From LMUY01 sp965198565 (GTDB lineage: Bacteria > Pseudomonadota > Alphaproteobacteria > Acetobacterales > Acetobacteraceae), in contig OZ240665.1 of the NCBI GenBank assembly GCA_965198565.1, forward strand, positions 310,001 to 374,000: a stretch of DNA of 64,000 nucleotides, read 5' to 3'. A model generated the notes under the pieces. That model did not search any database, had not been told where the DNA came from, and was given only the letters and a program-made list of their open reading frames with translations. Positions 1-7,901 of this stretch are shown here, piece after piece. The translations under genes were made by a program, and so were the position numbers. The first letter of the stretch is position 1, and every line of letters starts with the position of its first letter.

Positions 1-329
1 CGGATCGCCAGCGCGCGCGCGGCAATGCCGAGCGGCCCCTCGGTCGAGATGTGCAGCGCGTCCGGCCTGAACGCCTCGACCATCCGGGTCAGCGCCCGGC
101 GGGGCAGCAGGGAAAGCCGAATGTCCGGGTAGGTGGGGCAAGGCAGGGTGCGAAACCGGTCGGGGCCGATCACGTCCACCACGTGCCCCATCGCGCGCAG
201 TTCGCCCGCGACGGTGGAGAGCGTGCGCACCACTCCGTTCACCTGGGGCGTCCAGGCGTCCGAGATGATCAGGATGCGATGGGGTGCCTCGGGCAGGACC
301 GGAAACGGAAGTTGGCCGCTGTCAGGCAG
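1..329 (-). CDS. glycosyltransferase family 4 (GT-B), N-terminal part only
   Basis: The minus strand encodes a protein that runs off the left edge; about 109 N-terminal residues are visible. The segment RILIISDAWTPQVNGVV followed by LSTVAGELRAMGH is the N-terminal Rossmann strand and glycine loop typical of GT4 enzymes that act on membrane glycolipids or LPS; the later HISTEGPLGIAARA fits the same fold. The frame overlaps the end of the phosphoesterase gene upstream. No ATG or GTG lies near the expected start, and the 329 boundary is an in-frame CTG, so the start is unresolved. Family membership is fairly sure; the sugar and acceptor are unknown. Pairing with an LpxH-like enzyme suggests a role in envelope lipid synthesis. 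Confidence 0.7.
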   Translation of the reverse strand, partial: MPDSGQLPFPVLPEAPHRILIISDAWTPQVNGVVRTLSTVAGELRAMGHVVDVIGPDRFRTLPCPTYPDIRLSLLPRRALTRMVEAFRPDALHISTEGPLGIAARALAI

Positions 330-1152
330 GGACGGCCACCGTGGTGCCGCGCGGCGCCGCAAAGGAGAGACGGTTCAGCGCCGCCCAGTCGATCAATTCC
401 AATTTGCCGTCGTGGTGCTCGACCAGCGCCGTGCAGCTCTCCACCCAGTCGCCGTCGTTCAGGTACAGCACGCCGCCGACCTCCCGCATCTCGGCATGGT
501 GGATGTGGCCGCATACCACGCCATCGAACCCGCGGCGCCGGGCCTCTCCGGCCACCGCCGCCTCGAAGCGGTCGATCGCCTTCACCGCTTCCTTGACGCG
601 GCGCTTCAGCCATTGCGACAGCGACCAATAAGGATGGCCCAGCCGGCGACGAACTGCGTTGAAGTAGCGGTTGAGCATCAGGGCGGTAGTATAAGCACTG
701 TCGCCGAGCAGGGCCAGGAACTTCGCGTAACGTACGACACTGTCGAACTCGTCGCCGTGCAGGACGAGCAGGCGCCGTCCATCGGCCGTGGTGTGCGACG
801 CATCCTGCCGCAGCTTCACCCCGCCCAGTTCCAGGCCGAGCGGCAGCCAGGCGCGAAACATCTCGTCATGGTTGCCGGGAATGTAGGTGACCTCGGTGCC
901 GGCGCGGGCCTTGCCCAGGATGAGTCGGATCACCTCATCGTGCGTGTTGTCCCAATACCAGGACTTGCGCAGCCGCCAGCCATCGACAATGTCGCCAACC
1001 AGAAACAGATAATCGCTCGTGGTCTTGCTCAGGAAGTCGGCCAGGAAATCGCTCCGGCAGTCCTTGGTTCCAAGATGGGTGTCGGACAAGAAGATCGCCC
1101 GGTATCGTTGAGGGGCCGCTGGCGACCCGGCGACCGGCAGACTGGCGTTCAT
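322..1152 (-). CDS. LpxH-like metallophosphoesterase (UDP-2,3-diacylglucosamine diphosphatase family)
   Basis: A 276-residue calcineurin-type phosphoesterase. The metal-ligand motifs appear in the usual order: SDTHLG (residues 23-28), GDIVDGW (about 53-59), GNHDE (about 93-97), HGDEFD (about 131) and GHIHHAE (about 217). This set with the HGDEFD element is typical of LpxH-like proteins that release lipid X in lipid A synthesis, but alphaproteobacteria often use LpxI and keep related phosphoesterases of other roles, so the exact substrate is an inference. There is no signal peptide or membrane segment, so it should be cytoplasmic or peripheral. It overlaps the downstream glycosyltransferase and is transcribed divergently from the lipid kinase at 1374, which suggests a lipid or envelope cluster. 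Confidence 0.8.
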   Translation of the reverse strand: MNASLPVAGSPAAPQRYRAIFLSDTHLGTKDCRSDFLADFLSKTTSDYLFLVGDIVDGWRLRKSWYWDNTHDEVIRLILGKARAGTEVTYIPGNHDEMFRAWLPLGLELGGVKLRQDASHTTADGRRLLVLHGDEFDSVVRYAKFLALLGDSAYTTALMLNRYFNAVRRRLGHPYWSLSQWLKRRVKEAVKAIDRFEAAVAGEARRRGFDGVVCGHIHHAEMREVGGVLYLNDGDWVESCTALVEHHDGKLELIDWAALNRLSFAAPRGTTVAVPA

Positions 1153-1373
1153 GTGCCGTCCCTAATCAGAGAAGATACCTTCGTCGCCGCTGCACATAGG
1201 CGGCGGTCTCGGGTCGCGTCAGTTAAAGTTGCGTGACGACTTAATTTGCTTGCAACTCGAGCGACACGTCACTCGACTGACCCGGAACTGTCATTGCACC
1301 GACATGTCCTGCTGCGAGTCTATGGCATGGTTCTCGACTCGGCAACTCTGCCGCTGCGCCGTCGCGGCTGGCA

Positions 1374-2243
1374 TTGATCGTTATCTTTAACCCGACCGCG
1401 GGGCGCCGCCGCGCGCACGCCCTGTGGCGCGTGCTGGATGTCCTGTCCGCCTCCGGCATGCGGCTCGAACTGGCCGAGACCCAGCACGCGGGGCACGCCA
1501 CCGAGTTGGCGCGCGAGGCGGCCCAGGCGGGCGCGCCGCTGGTGGTTGCGGCCGGCGGGGACGGCACCATCGCCGAGGTCGCCAACGGTCTGGCCGGAAC
1601 GGACACGCGGCTCGGGGTCATCCCGCTCGGCACCGCCAACGTGCTGGCCCATGAGCTGTCGCTGCCGTTCGCGCCGCGGGCGGTTGCCGCCGCCTTGGCG
1701 TTCGGCCGCACCTGCGTGTTGTGGCCCGGCGTCGCCGTCGGACCGGACACGACGCGCCTGTTCGTCCAGATGCTCGGCGTGGGGCTGGACGCCCAGGTGG
1801 TGCATGGCCTGAACCTGCCGATGAAGCGCCTGCTCGGCAAGGGCGCCTACCTGGTGCAGACAATGGTGGAGATGAGCCGCTACAAATACCCGCGCCTGCG
1901 TCTGCGGCTGGACGGCGAGGAGATCGAGGCGGCCAGCGTGATCGTCAGCAAGGGGCGGCTTTACGCCGGGCGGTTCACCTTGGCGCCGCACGCGAACGCG
2001 ATGCAGCCGGGCTTCAGCGTGGCATTGTTCGAGCGCTATGGCACCGCGTCGGCGCTGATGTATGGCGCGGCGTTGCCGTTGAACCTGCTGCCGCGCATGC
2101 CGGGCCTGCAGATCCGCCCGGCGACGTCGGTGGAAATTCTCGGCAATGGCGGCGTGCCGGCGCAGGCCGACGGCGACCCGGCAGGCGCCACCCCGATCAC
2201 CATCCGGGACGCGGCCTCACCGATCCAGGTGATCACTGGGTAG
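1374..2243 (+). CDS. diacylglycerol kinase family lipid kinase (DagK/YegS/LCB5 type)
   Basis: A 289-residue protein opening with IVIFNPTAGRRR, the N-terminal strand and loop of the diacylglycerol kinase catalytic domain. The nucleotide-binding GGDGT is at residues 61-65 and PLGTAN at 84-89. The length fits single-domain bacterial soluble lipid kinases, which phosphorylate a lipid such as diacylglycerol at the inner membrane face. The start is TTG; upstream ATGs are out of frame and the protein already begins at the conserved strand. It is divergent from the LpxH-like gene, with about 220 bp between them that must hold both promoters. It ends about 40 bp before a palindrome shared with the convergent regulator gene. 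Substrate is not determinable from sequence. Confidence 0.85.
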   Translation: MIVIFNPTAGRRRAHALWRVLDVLSASGMRLELAETQHAGHATELAREAAQAGAPLVVAAGGDGTIAEVANGLAGTDTRLGVIPLGTANVLAHELSLPFAPRAVAAALAFGRTCVLWPGVAVGPDTTRLFVQMLGVGLDAQVVHGLNLPMKRLLGKGAYLVQTMVEMSRYKYPRLRLRLDGEEIEAASVIVSKGRLYAGRFTLAPHANAMQPGFSVALFERYGTASALMYGAALPLNLLPRMPGLQIRPATSVEILGNGGVPAQADGDPAGATPITIRDAASPIQVITG

Positions 2244-2282
2244 GGGGGCGCGGTCTGTCTCGCTTCTCCACCTGGCAGAAAG

Positions 2283-2303
2283 CCCTCTCCCTCTGGGAGA
2301 GGG
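2283..2303. repeat. dispersed palindrome (REP-like), copy 1
   Basis: Perfect 9-bp arms, CCCTCTCCC and GGGAGAGGG, separated by TCT. It sits between the convergent lipid kinase and Rrf2 genes, where the hairpin could stop transcription from both sides, but neither strand has a T-tract. The same arms recur at least nine more times in this window. Confidence 0.9.
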
Positions 2304-2321
2304 AGATCTCATGGGATGGGC

Positions 2322-2786
2322 TTAGACCTGTTCGACCGTTCGGGCGGGGGCTTCCTTGCGCACGCCATGCAGCAAATCCGCCAGCGTCGTCTCGGCCAAC
2401 GCCGCTTCCAGCGCGCGCTCGGCGGTCTGGAACGCCTCGCCTAGCACCGCATGCACCCGCGCCCCAACCACGCAACACGGGTCCGGATTGGCGTGGATCG
2501 GCAGCAAAGGGCGTTCCGCCTCGGGATGCACCGCGCGCCAAACATGCTCGAGGGTAATCTGCTCCGCCGGCAGCATCAGCTCGGCGCCGCCAGGGCCCCG
2601 GCGCACACGGACCAAGCCCGCCCGCGCCAAGGACGCGGTGATGCGGCGGATCACCACCGGATTGGTGTTGATGCTGCTGGCAAGCCGTTGACTGGTCAGC
2701 AGTTCGCCCGCATCGAGCGCAACCATCAAAAGAATGTGGGCGGCAACCGCGAACCGCGTCGGGACCATGCGACCACAATGCTCCAT
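2322..2786 (-). CDS. Rrf2 family transcriptional regulator
   Basis: A 154-residue protein with the Rrf2 winged-helix plan. The N-terminal helix RFAVAAHILLMVAL is followed by the recognition segment INTNPVVIRRITASLARAGLV and then a wing with RGPGGAEL. The family includes IscR, NsrR and CymR. The three cysteines of an Fe-S binding IscR or NsrR are absent; only an adjacent Cys-Cys pair is seen near residue 104. It therefore may be a redox-sensitive or non-cluster member such as the YwnA group. The targets are unknown. It stands alone: divergent from mmcB (57-bp gap) and convergent with the lipid kinase. The most likely targets are itself or mmcB, by position only. Confidence 0.85.
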   Translation of the reverse strand: MEHCGRMVPTRFAVAAHILLMVALDAGELLTSQRLASSINTNPVVIRRITASLARAGLVRVRRGPGGAELMLPAEQITLEHVWRAVHPEAERPLLPIHANPDPCCVVGARVHAVLGEAFQTAERALEAALAETTLADLLHGVRKEAPARTVEQV

Positions 2787-2842
2787 CCCTTCCCAGGTTC
2801 CAAGAGTTCACACTTCGTTCGAGTGCCGGTAGACATGCCCGA

Positions 2843-3310
2843 ATGGAGCTGTCCCTCCCACATCGCCAGTTGGCCATTCGCCGCGCCGCCGCCGCGCTCT
2901 GCCAGCAACTGGCCTGGGCCGTCGTGCACGAATTGGCGCTGCCCAACGGCCGCCGCGCCGACCTGCTGGCGCTGCGCCCCGATGGCGGCTTCGTCTGCAT
3001 CGAGGTGAAGTCCGGGCCGCGGGACTTCCTGACCGACGACAAATGGCATGAATACCGCGGCTTCTGCGACGCGCGCTACTTCGCGGTCGACGCCGCCTTC
3101 CCCACCGACCTGCTGCCCGAAAGCACCGGCTGGATCGTGGCGCATGGGCGCGACGCCGAAGTGGTGCGCCCGGCTCCAGACCACCCCCTGCCGCCCGCGC
3201 GCCGCCGGGCTCTCACCCACCGCTTTGCCACCGTCGCCGCCCTCCGCCTGGCCGCGCTGGAGGACCCGGCGGTCACCGCGTCGCTACGGGCCGCCTTGCG
3301 AGTGGAGTGA
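2843..3310 (+). CDS. mmcB: MmcB family DNA repair protein (DUF1052)
   Basis: A 155-residue protein similar to Caulobacter MmcB, a nuclease-like factor of the alphaproteobacterial mitomycin C response. The visible nuclease-fold features are RRADLLAL (acidic residue after the first strand), CIEVKSGPRDF (the E-V-K pair typical of PD-(D/E)XK folds) and DDKWHEYRGFCD. The match to the family across the whole length makes the name fairly sure; that it cuts DNA is an inference from the fold. The 3' end overlaps the end of the convergent oxygenase gene by 38 bp. I saw no obvious LexA box in the short upstream gap. Confidence 0.8.
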   Translation: MELSLPHRQLAIRRAAAALCQQLAWAVVHELALPNGRRADLLALRPDGGFVCIEVKSGPRDFLTDDKWHEYRGFCDARYFAVDAAFPTDLLPESTGWIVAHGRDAEVVRPAPDHPLPPARRRALTHRFATVAALRLAALEDPAVTASLRAALRVE

Positions 3311-4361
3311 TGGGGAGGCCACGGGCGGCCAGCAGGGTGCGCAGGTCGCGGATCGGCGGGAACACTTCCTGGTTCCAATCCGCACCCTGGCCGTCATGCG
3401 CCGCCTGCTCGGTCTCGACGATCTCGCGGTCCTCGCGGAAGATGCGCTCGGTGAACCACACCAGCAGCGGCCAGGCGGCTTCGAGCAGGCCGGGGATTTT
3501 CGGCCGGCGCACGGAGAGCAGGCCGAAAGTGCGGTTGCTCTTCTGCTCGGCGTCCAGCGGGGTGTAACAGATCCACAGATGCATCACCGGGTCGTCGCCG
3601 GTGGTCCAGATCCGCAGCGTCTGGTAGGGGTATTCGGTGCGGATGGTCATCAGGTCCTTGTGCGCCTTGCCATCGGCCAGGCCACGACGGCTGCCCAGGA
3701 TGGCGGCCTCGCCGAGCGGCTGCTTCCCGCCGGTGCGGGCGAATGTGTAGTCGATCTCGAGCCAGTCCTCGCCCACGCGGCGGCCCAGGTAGCGCGGGGC
3801 GATCTGGCCCATTTGGCGGCGGTGCAGGAACTGATGGTTCATGTCCATCAGGTTCTCGTGCATGAACGTGTAGTGGCAGCGCACGGTCTGGCCGAAGCGC
3901 CGGGTCTTGAACGCCGGGTCGGCGACGGCGCCGAGCGGGCCGAGTTCGGTGGCGGCGGCGGGGTCGCCGGGCCAGACGAACACGAGGCCGTCCTGCTCGC
4001 GGCAGGGATAGGAATGCACGCCGTTGGGCAGCTTGCCCTTGCCGAGATAGGGGACGTCGATGCATTGGCCGGACGCGTCGTAGGTCCAGCCGTGATAGCC
4101 GCAGCGCACGGCGCAGCCCGCCACCACGCCTTGCGAGAGCGGGACCTGGCGGTGGGCGCAGCGGTCCTCGAGCGCGAACACCGGGCCTTCGGCAGGGCGC
4201 ACCAGCACGATGGGCTCGCCGGCGAATTGCGTCGCGTAGGTTTTGCCGGGCTTGAGCTCGCGCGACCAGGCCAGCGGATACCAGTGGTTGGGATGGCTGC
4301 CGATACGGCGCAAGTCGCAAGCGGGTTGGTCTCGGACGGCGAACTCAGGAATGTCGGGCAT
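3273..4361 (-). CDS. aromatic ring-hydroxylating oxygenase alpha subunit (Rieske non-heme iron)
   Basis: A 362-residue Rieske oxygenase. The [2Fe-2S] ligands are C68-x-H70 and C87-x2-H90 (in CGYHGW). The mononuclear iron motif is D-x2-H-x4-H inside ENLMDMNHQFLHRR at about residues 170-183. The order and length fit alpha-only terminal oxygenases of the vanillate demethylase/phenoxybenzoate type, which take electrons from a separate ferredoxin-reductase. No reductase or ferredoxin gene is nearby, so the electron donor must be encoded elsewhere. The substrate is unknown. The gene overlaps mmcB convergently by 38 bp. Confidence 0.85.
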   Translation of the reverse strand: MPDIPEFAVRDQPACDLRRIGSHPNHWYPLAWSRELKPGKTYATQFAGEPIVLVRPAEGPVFALEDRCAHRQVPLSQGVVAGCAVRCGYHGWTYDASGQCIDVPYLGKGKLPNGVHSYPCREQDGLVFVWPGDPAAATELGPLGAVADPAFKTRRFGQTVRCHYTFMHENLMDMNHQFLHRRQMGQIAPRYLGRRVGEDWLEIDYTFARTGGKQPLGEAAILGSRRGLADGKAHKDLMTIRTEYPYQTLRIWTTGDDPVMHLWICYTPLDAEQKSNRTFGLLSVRRPKIPGLLEAAWPLLVWFTERIFREDREIVETEQAAHDGQGADWNQEVFPPIRDLRTLLAARGLPITPLARRPVATR

Positions 4362-4464
4362 TCCGCCTCCCCACGGGCGTGAGGGGCAGGCTTACTGGGG
4401 GAGTGGCGTCCACGTCAAACGTTAGGGGATGATGGGTCAAGACCAATCCTACGGTGTGGCGCCG

Positions 4465-4761
4465 CTACAATCGGCTCGGGATGTCCGCTGCATCGTAGAA
4501 CACGGCGAGGATCACAGGCGGCGTGTTGAGCGTGTAGCTAAACCAGTATCGCCCGATATGCATCCAAGCCCTTCCGGGCCGCGCAAGCTGCGGATAGGGT
4601 CGTGGCGCAGGCGAGCCGGCCTCGGGCTGCAAGCCTAGCGCCTGTTCTGCCCGGCCAAGCGCCCGGTCGAGAGCGATGGCCGCCTCGACCCGAGACTTGG
4701 CGATGTAGTGCAGGCGGAGTGCGTCGATCTGGTCGATTGCCTCTGCCGAATAGCGGATCAA
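4465..4761 (-). CDS. type II toxin, RelE/ParE superfamily
   Basis: A 98-residue protein with the RelE/ParE toxin outline: an N-terminal strand RYSAEAIDQIDAL, a helical hairpin, then RPYPQLARPGRAWMHIGRYWFSYTL, and a final strand VILAVFYDAADIPSRL. The C-terminal strand with H or Y before an R is typical of the fold. RelE members cut mRNA on the ribosome and ParE members poison gyrase; which applies here cannot be decided. The start ATG overlaps the antitoxin stop by four bases (ATGA), so translation is coupled. It is the last gene of the pair and faces away from hldE. Confidence 0.85.
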   Translation of the reverse strand: MIRYSAEAIDQIDALRLHYIAKSRVEAAIALDRALGRAEQALGLQPEAGSPAPRPYPQLARPGRAWMHIGRYWFSYTLNTPPVILAVFYDAADIPSRL

Positions 4762-4940
4762 CCGGGCTGTGCCGCCTTGGTGTCAGGCTCTGCCTGCATC
4801 CGTTTGATGCTGTCCTGAAGCCGCTGCCGCACCGCTGCACCGTCAGAAACGCGCCCGGCGGCAACGTCCGCCTCGGCCCTGTCAAGGGCCTCGACCCAAG
4901 CCTGTGGCGGCTGGCGCCCGGTGTCGGTCTCTTCGGTCAT
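4758..4940 (-). CDS. short antitoxin of the RelE/ParE-type module
   Basis: A 60-residue acidic protein beginning MTEETDTGRQPPQAWVEALD and ending in a charged helix, QDSIKRMQAEP. Small proteins with this PQAWVEALDRAEADVAAGR pattern usually sit immediately upstream of RelE/ParE toxins and neutralise them. No DNA-binding ribbon-helix-helix is obvious, so autoregulation may rely on the complex. The gene is below the length of a typical gene call, but the ATGA overlap with the toxin supports it. The start is the ATG at 4940; a good promoter -10 lies just upstream, so the mRNA may be leaderless. Confidence 0.8.
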   Translation of the reverse strand: MTEETDTGRQPPQAWVEALDRAEADVAAGRVSDGAAVRQRLQDSIKRMQAEPDTKAAQPG

Positions 4941-4947
4941 CAGTGAG

Positions 4948-4975
4948 AGAATAGGCGAGGAGACGTCCAACGCAA
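4948..4975 (-). promoter_or_regulatory. candidate promoter of the toxin-antitoxin pair
   Basis: On the minus strand, TTGCGT (4970-4975) is followed by a 16-base spacer and TATTCT (4948-4953). The -10 box ends seven bases before the antitoxin ATG. Transcription would start at or within a few bases of that ATG, giving a leaderless mRNA; no Shine-Dalgarno sequence is present to contradict this. Confidence 0.45.
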
Positions 4976-4987
4976 AGGCCGAGGCAG

Positions 4988-6472
4988 CTAGACGCTGCGC
5001 AGCCGCTGCACCGTGGCGGTGGTGGAGAAGCCAGGCAGCAAATCCGCCAGCATGACCTCGCCACCATAGCTCTGCACGAAATCCGCGCCCACCACCGTGC
5101 CCAGCGTGTAATCCGAGCCCTTCACCAGCAACTCCGGCCGGATCGCGTGCAGGAGCTGCTCGGGCGTGTCCTCGTCGAACACGCACACCAGGTCCACCGC
5201 CGTCACGCTGCCCAGCACGGCCGCGCGGGCGGCCTCGGACTGCACCGGGCGGGTCGGCCCCTTCAGGCGGCGGACGCTGGCGTCGGAATTCACCGCCACC
5301 ACCAGGCGGTCGCAGCGGCTGCGCGCCTGCTCCAGCAAATGGACGTGGCCAGGGTGCAACAGGTCGAAGCAGCCATTGGTGAAGCCGGTGCGCCAGCCGC
5401 GCTGCCGCCAGCGCTCCACCGTCTCGGCCGCCTGCTCGCGGGTGACCACCTTGCGCAGCGCGCCGCCTTGCGGGGAGAGTGCGGCCAGCAGGTCGCCCTC
5501 GCGCGCCACGGCAGTGCCCACTTTGCCCACCACCACACCAGCGGCGATGTTCGCCAGGCGCACCGCCACAGCAAGGTCCAGCCCGGCGGCGATGCCGGCG
5601 GCCAGGGTCGCCACGACCGTGTCGCCCGCGCCGGATACGTCGTAGACGTCGGCCGCCTCGGCGGGGAAATGCTGCGGCGGGCCGTCGGTCACCAAGGTCA
5701 TGCCGTCCTCGGCGCGGGTGACCAGCACGGCGCCGAACCCGTGGGCCGCGCGCAGGCTCTGCGCTGCCAGGTCGATGGCGGCCTCGCTGTCCACCCGCAT
5801 GCCCGTGGCCTCGGCCAACTCGCGGCGGTTGGGGGTGATCACGTCCGCCCCGGCGTAGCGGCTGTAGTCGCGGCCCTTGGGGTCGACCACCACCTTGCGG
5901 CCGGCCGCCCGGGCAGCGGCGATGATCTGCGCCGGCACGGTGCCCATCAGCACGCCCTTGTTGTAGTCCGACAGCACCGTGACCGTGGTGGCGGCCAGCG
6001 CGTCCTGGGTGATGCGCACCAGCCGCTCGGCCAATTTGGGATGGATCGCCGCCACCACCTCGTGGTCGGCGCGGAGAAGCTGCTGGCCCTGCGCGATGTA
6101 GCGCGTCTTGGTGGTGGTGGTGCGCCCGCCCTGCACCAGCAGCCACGGCTCCACGTTGGGCTGCCCGCCGATCAGCCCGGTGAGGTCCGACCCGGCTTGG
6201 TCGTCGCCCACGACGGACACGAACGCCACCGCCGCCCCCAGCGCGGTGAGGTTGCGCACCACGTTGCCAGCGCCGCCGGGCATGGCCACGTCGCGCTCCA
6301 CCGACACCACGGGGATCGGCGCTTCGGGCGAAATCCGGTCCACCACGCCATAGACGTAGCGGTCGAGCATGGCGTCGCCGACGACGAGCACGCTGGTGCG
6401 GGCCAGCCGCCGGACAGCGTCAACAAAATCGATCGTTGCCGCTGCGCCCGGCGCAGACGTTTCGGGGACCAT
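4988..6472 (-). CDS. hldE: bifunctional heptose 7-phosphate kinase / heptose 1-phosphate adenylyltransferase
   Basis: A 494-residue two-domain enzyme for ADP-heptose synthesis in the LPS inner core. The N-terminal PfkB/ribokinase domain has VVGDAMLDRYVYG, PGGAGNVVRNL and the C-terminal catalytic loop VSGAGDTVVA. The second domain (from about residue 350) is a nucleotidyltransferase with FTNGCFDLLHPGH, the HxGH class motif. The domain order and length match HldE of E. coli. I chose the ATG at 6472; an in-frame TTG two codons upstream is possible. The gene shows that the organism makes heptose-containing LPS. It lies upstream of the toxin-antitoxin pair on the same strand with a 47-bp gap, and is divergent from metK. 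Confidence 0.95.
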   Translation of the reverse strand: MVPETSAPGAAATIDFVDAVRRLARTSVLVVGDAMLDRYVYGVVDRISPEAPIPVVSVERDVAMPGGAGNVVRNLTALGAAVAFVSVVGDDQAGSDLTGLIGGQPNVEPWLLVQGGRTTTTKTRYIAQGQQLLRADHEVVAAIHPKLAERLVRITQDALAATTVTVLSDYNKGVLMGTVPAQIIAAARAAGRKVVVDPKGRDYSRYAGADVITPNRRELAEATGMRVDSEAAIDLAAQSLRAAHGFGAVLVTRAEDGMTLVTDGPPQHFPAEAADVYDVSGAGDTVVATLAAGIAAGLDLAVAVRLANIAAGVVVGKVGTAVAREGDLLAALSPQGGALRKVVTREQAAETVERWRQRGWRTGFTNGCFDLLHPGHVHLLEQARSRCDRLVVAVNSDASVRRLKGPTRPVQSEAARAAVLGSVTAVDLVCVFDEDTPEQLLHAIRPELLVKGSDYTLGTVVGADFVQSYGGEVMLADLLPGFSTTATVQRLRSV

Positions 6473-6643
6473 CGGCAACCCGCTATAGAACTAGGCACCG
6501 CTTGGCAAGCGGAAGCTCGCGATCGGGGCAGTCGTTGCGTTTGCTTGACCCAAGTTTCGCTTTCCGCCAAACAGCCCGCTGTCCCGCGCCAGGCGGGGTC
6601 ATACTCCGCCGCGGTGGGTCTGCGGTAAGCGGTGAGGTAGGGC

Positions 6644-7831
6644 ATGCGCGCTCAGGGCGAGTATCTTTTCACATCTGAATCGGTGTCCGAAGGGCATCCT
6701 GACAAGGTCGCCGACCGCCTCAGCGATACCGTGCTGGACGCATTCTTGGCCGCCGACCCCTACGCGCGGGTGGCGTGCGAGACGCTGGTCACCACCAACC
6801 GCATCGTGTTCGCCGGCGAGGTGCGCGGCCCCGACACCGTCACCCCAGAGCTGCTGAGCCACTTGGCGCGGTTGGCGGTGCACGACATCGGCTACGACCA
6901 GGCCGGGTTCTCCTGGAAGCATGCCAGCGTCGAGTGCCACCTGCACGCCCAGAGCGCCGACATCGCCGTGGGCGTGGACAGCGCCGGCAACAAGGACGAG
7001 GGCGCCGGCGACCAGGGCATCATGTTCGGCTATGCCTGCACCGAGACCGACGCGCTAATGCCGGCGCCGCTGTATTACGCCCACCTGATCCTGCGCCGCA
7101 TGTCCGAGCTGCGCCGCAACAAGGACGTCTCGGTCGACGGGCTGCAGCCGGACGCGAAAAGCCAGGTGACGCTGCGCTACGTGGACGGCAAGCCGGTGGG
7201 CGCCACCTCCATCGTGGTGTCGACCCAACACGATGCCGGGTTGGAGCAGTCGGCGATCAAGCGGATGCTGCTGCCGCTGATCGAGACGACGTTGCCGCCG
7301 GGCTGGATGCCGCCGGAGCAGGAGGTCTACATCAATCCCACGGGCAGCTTCGTGATCGGCGGCCCGGACGGGGATTGCGGGCTGACCGGGCGCAAGATCA
7401 TCGTCGACACCTATGGCGGCGCGGCGCCCCATGGCGGCGGCGCGTTCAGCGGCAAGGACCCGACCAAGGTAGACCGCTCGGCCGCCTATGTGTGCCGGTA
7501 TTTGGCCAAGAACGTGGTGGCAGCCGGGTTGGCCGACCGCTGCACGATCCAGATCAGCTACGCCATCGGCGTGTCCCACCCGCTGTCGGTGTATGTCGAC
7601 CTGGGCGGCACCGGGCGGGACGTGGACGAGGCCCGGCTGGAGCAGACCTTGCGCGAGCTGGTGAACCTGAGCCCGCGCGGCATTCGCGAGCACCTGCACC
7701 TGAACCGCCCGATCTATGCGGTGACGTCCGCGTATGGCCATTTTGGCCGCACGCCGGACCCGGAGCAGGGCACGTTCACCTGGGAAAAGACCGACTTGGT
7801 GCCCGCACTGAAGAGTGCCTTCGGGCGTTAA
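6644..7831 (+). CDS. metK: S-adenosylmethionine synthetase
   Basis: A 395-residue methionine adenosyltransferase, making SAM from methionine and ATP. Signatures are FTSESVSEGHPDK near the start (ATP contact), GAGDQGIMFGYA at about 121-132 and GGGAFSGKDPTKVDRS at about 265-280. Full length for the family. The ATG at 6644 follows GAGGTAGGGC, a usable ribosome-binding site. The gap of about 170 bp to the divergent hldE should hold the promoter. I looked for SAM-II and SAM/SAH riboswitch consensus elements there and did not see them. It is followed by trmB, a SAM-dependent tRNA methyltransferase, a frequent pairing in Acetobacteraceae. Confidence 0.97.
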   Translation: MRAQGEYLFTSESVSEGHPDKVADRLSDTVLDAFLAADPYARVACETLVTTNRIVFAGEVRGPDTVTPELLSHLARLAVHDIGYDQAGFSWKHASVECHLHAQSADIAVGVDSAGNKDEGAGDQGIMFGYACTETDALMPAPLYYAHLILRRMSELRRNKDVSVDGLQPDAKSQVTLRYVDGKPVGATSIVVSTQHDAGLEQSAIKRMLLPLIETTLPPGWMPPEQEVYINPTGSFVIGGPDGDCGLTGRKIIVDTYGGAAPHGGGAFSGKDPTKVDRSAAYVCRYLAKNVVAAGLADRCTIQISYAIGVSHPLSVYVDLGGTGRDVDEARLEQTLRELVNLSPRGIREHLHLNRPIYAVTSAYGHFGRTPDPEQGTFTWEKTDLVPALKSAFGR

Positions 7832-7852
7832 GTCGACCTCACCCTTGCTTCT

Positions 7853-7873
7853 CCCTCTCCCTCTGGGAGAGGG
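7853..7873. repeat. dispersed palindrome (REP-like), copy 2
   Basis: CCCTCTCCC and GGGAGAGGG separated by TCT, identical to copy 1, in the 70-bp gap between metK and trmB. It may partly terminate metK transcription or protect the 3' end of the upstream message; neither is proven. Confidence 0.9.
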
Positions 7874-7901
7874 CTATTTGGCTGGTTGACGGTGGGCGGG
7901 G

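Noticed and set aside
6479..6643. Possible SAM riboswitch before metK
   Set aside because: I compared by eye with SAM-II and SAM/SAH consensus elements and saw none. The region may have only a promoter. A covariance-model search (cmsearch with Rfam SAM clans) would decide.
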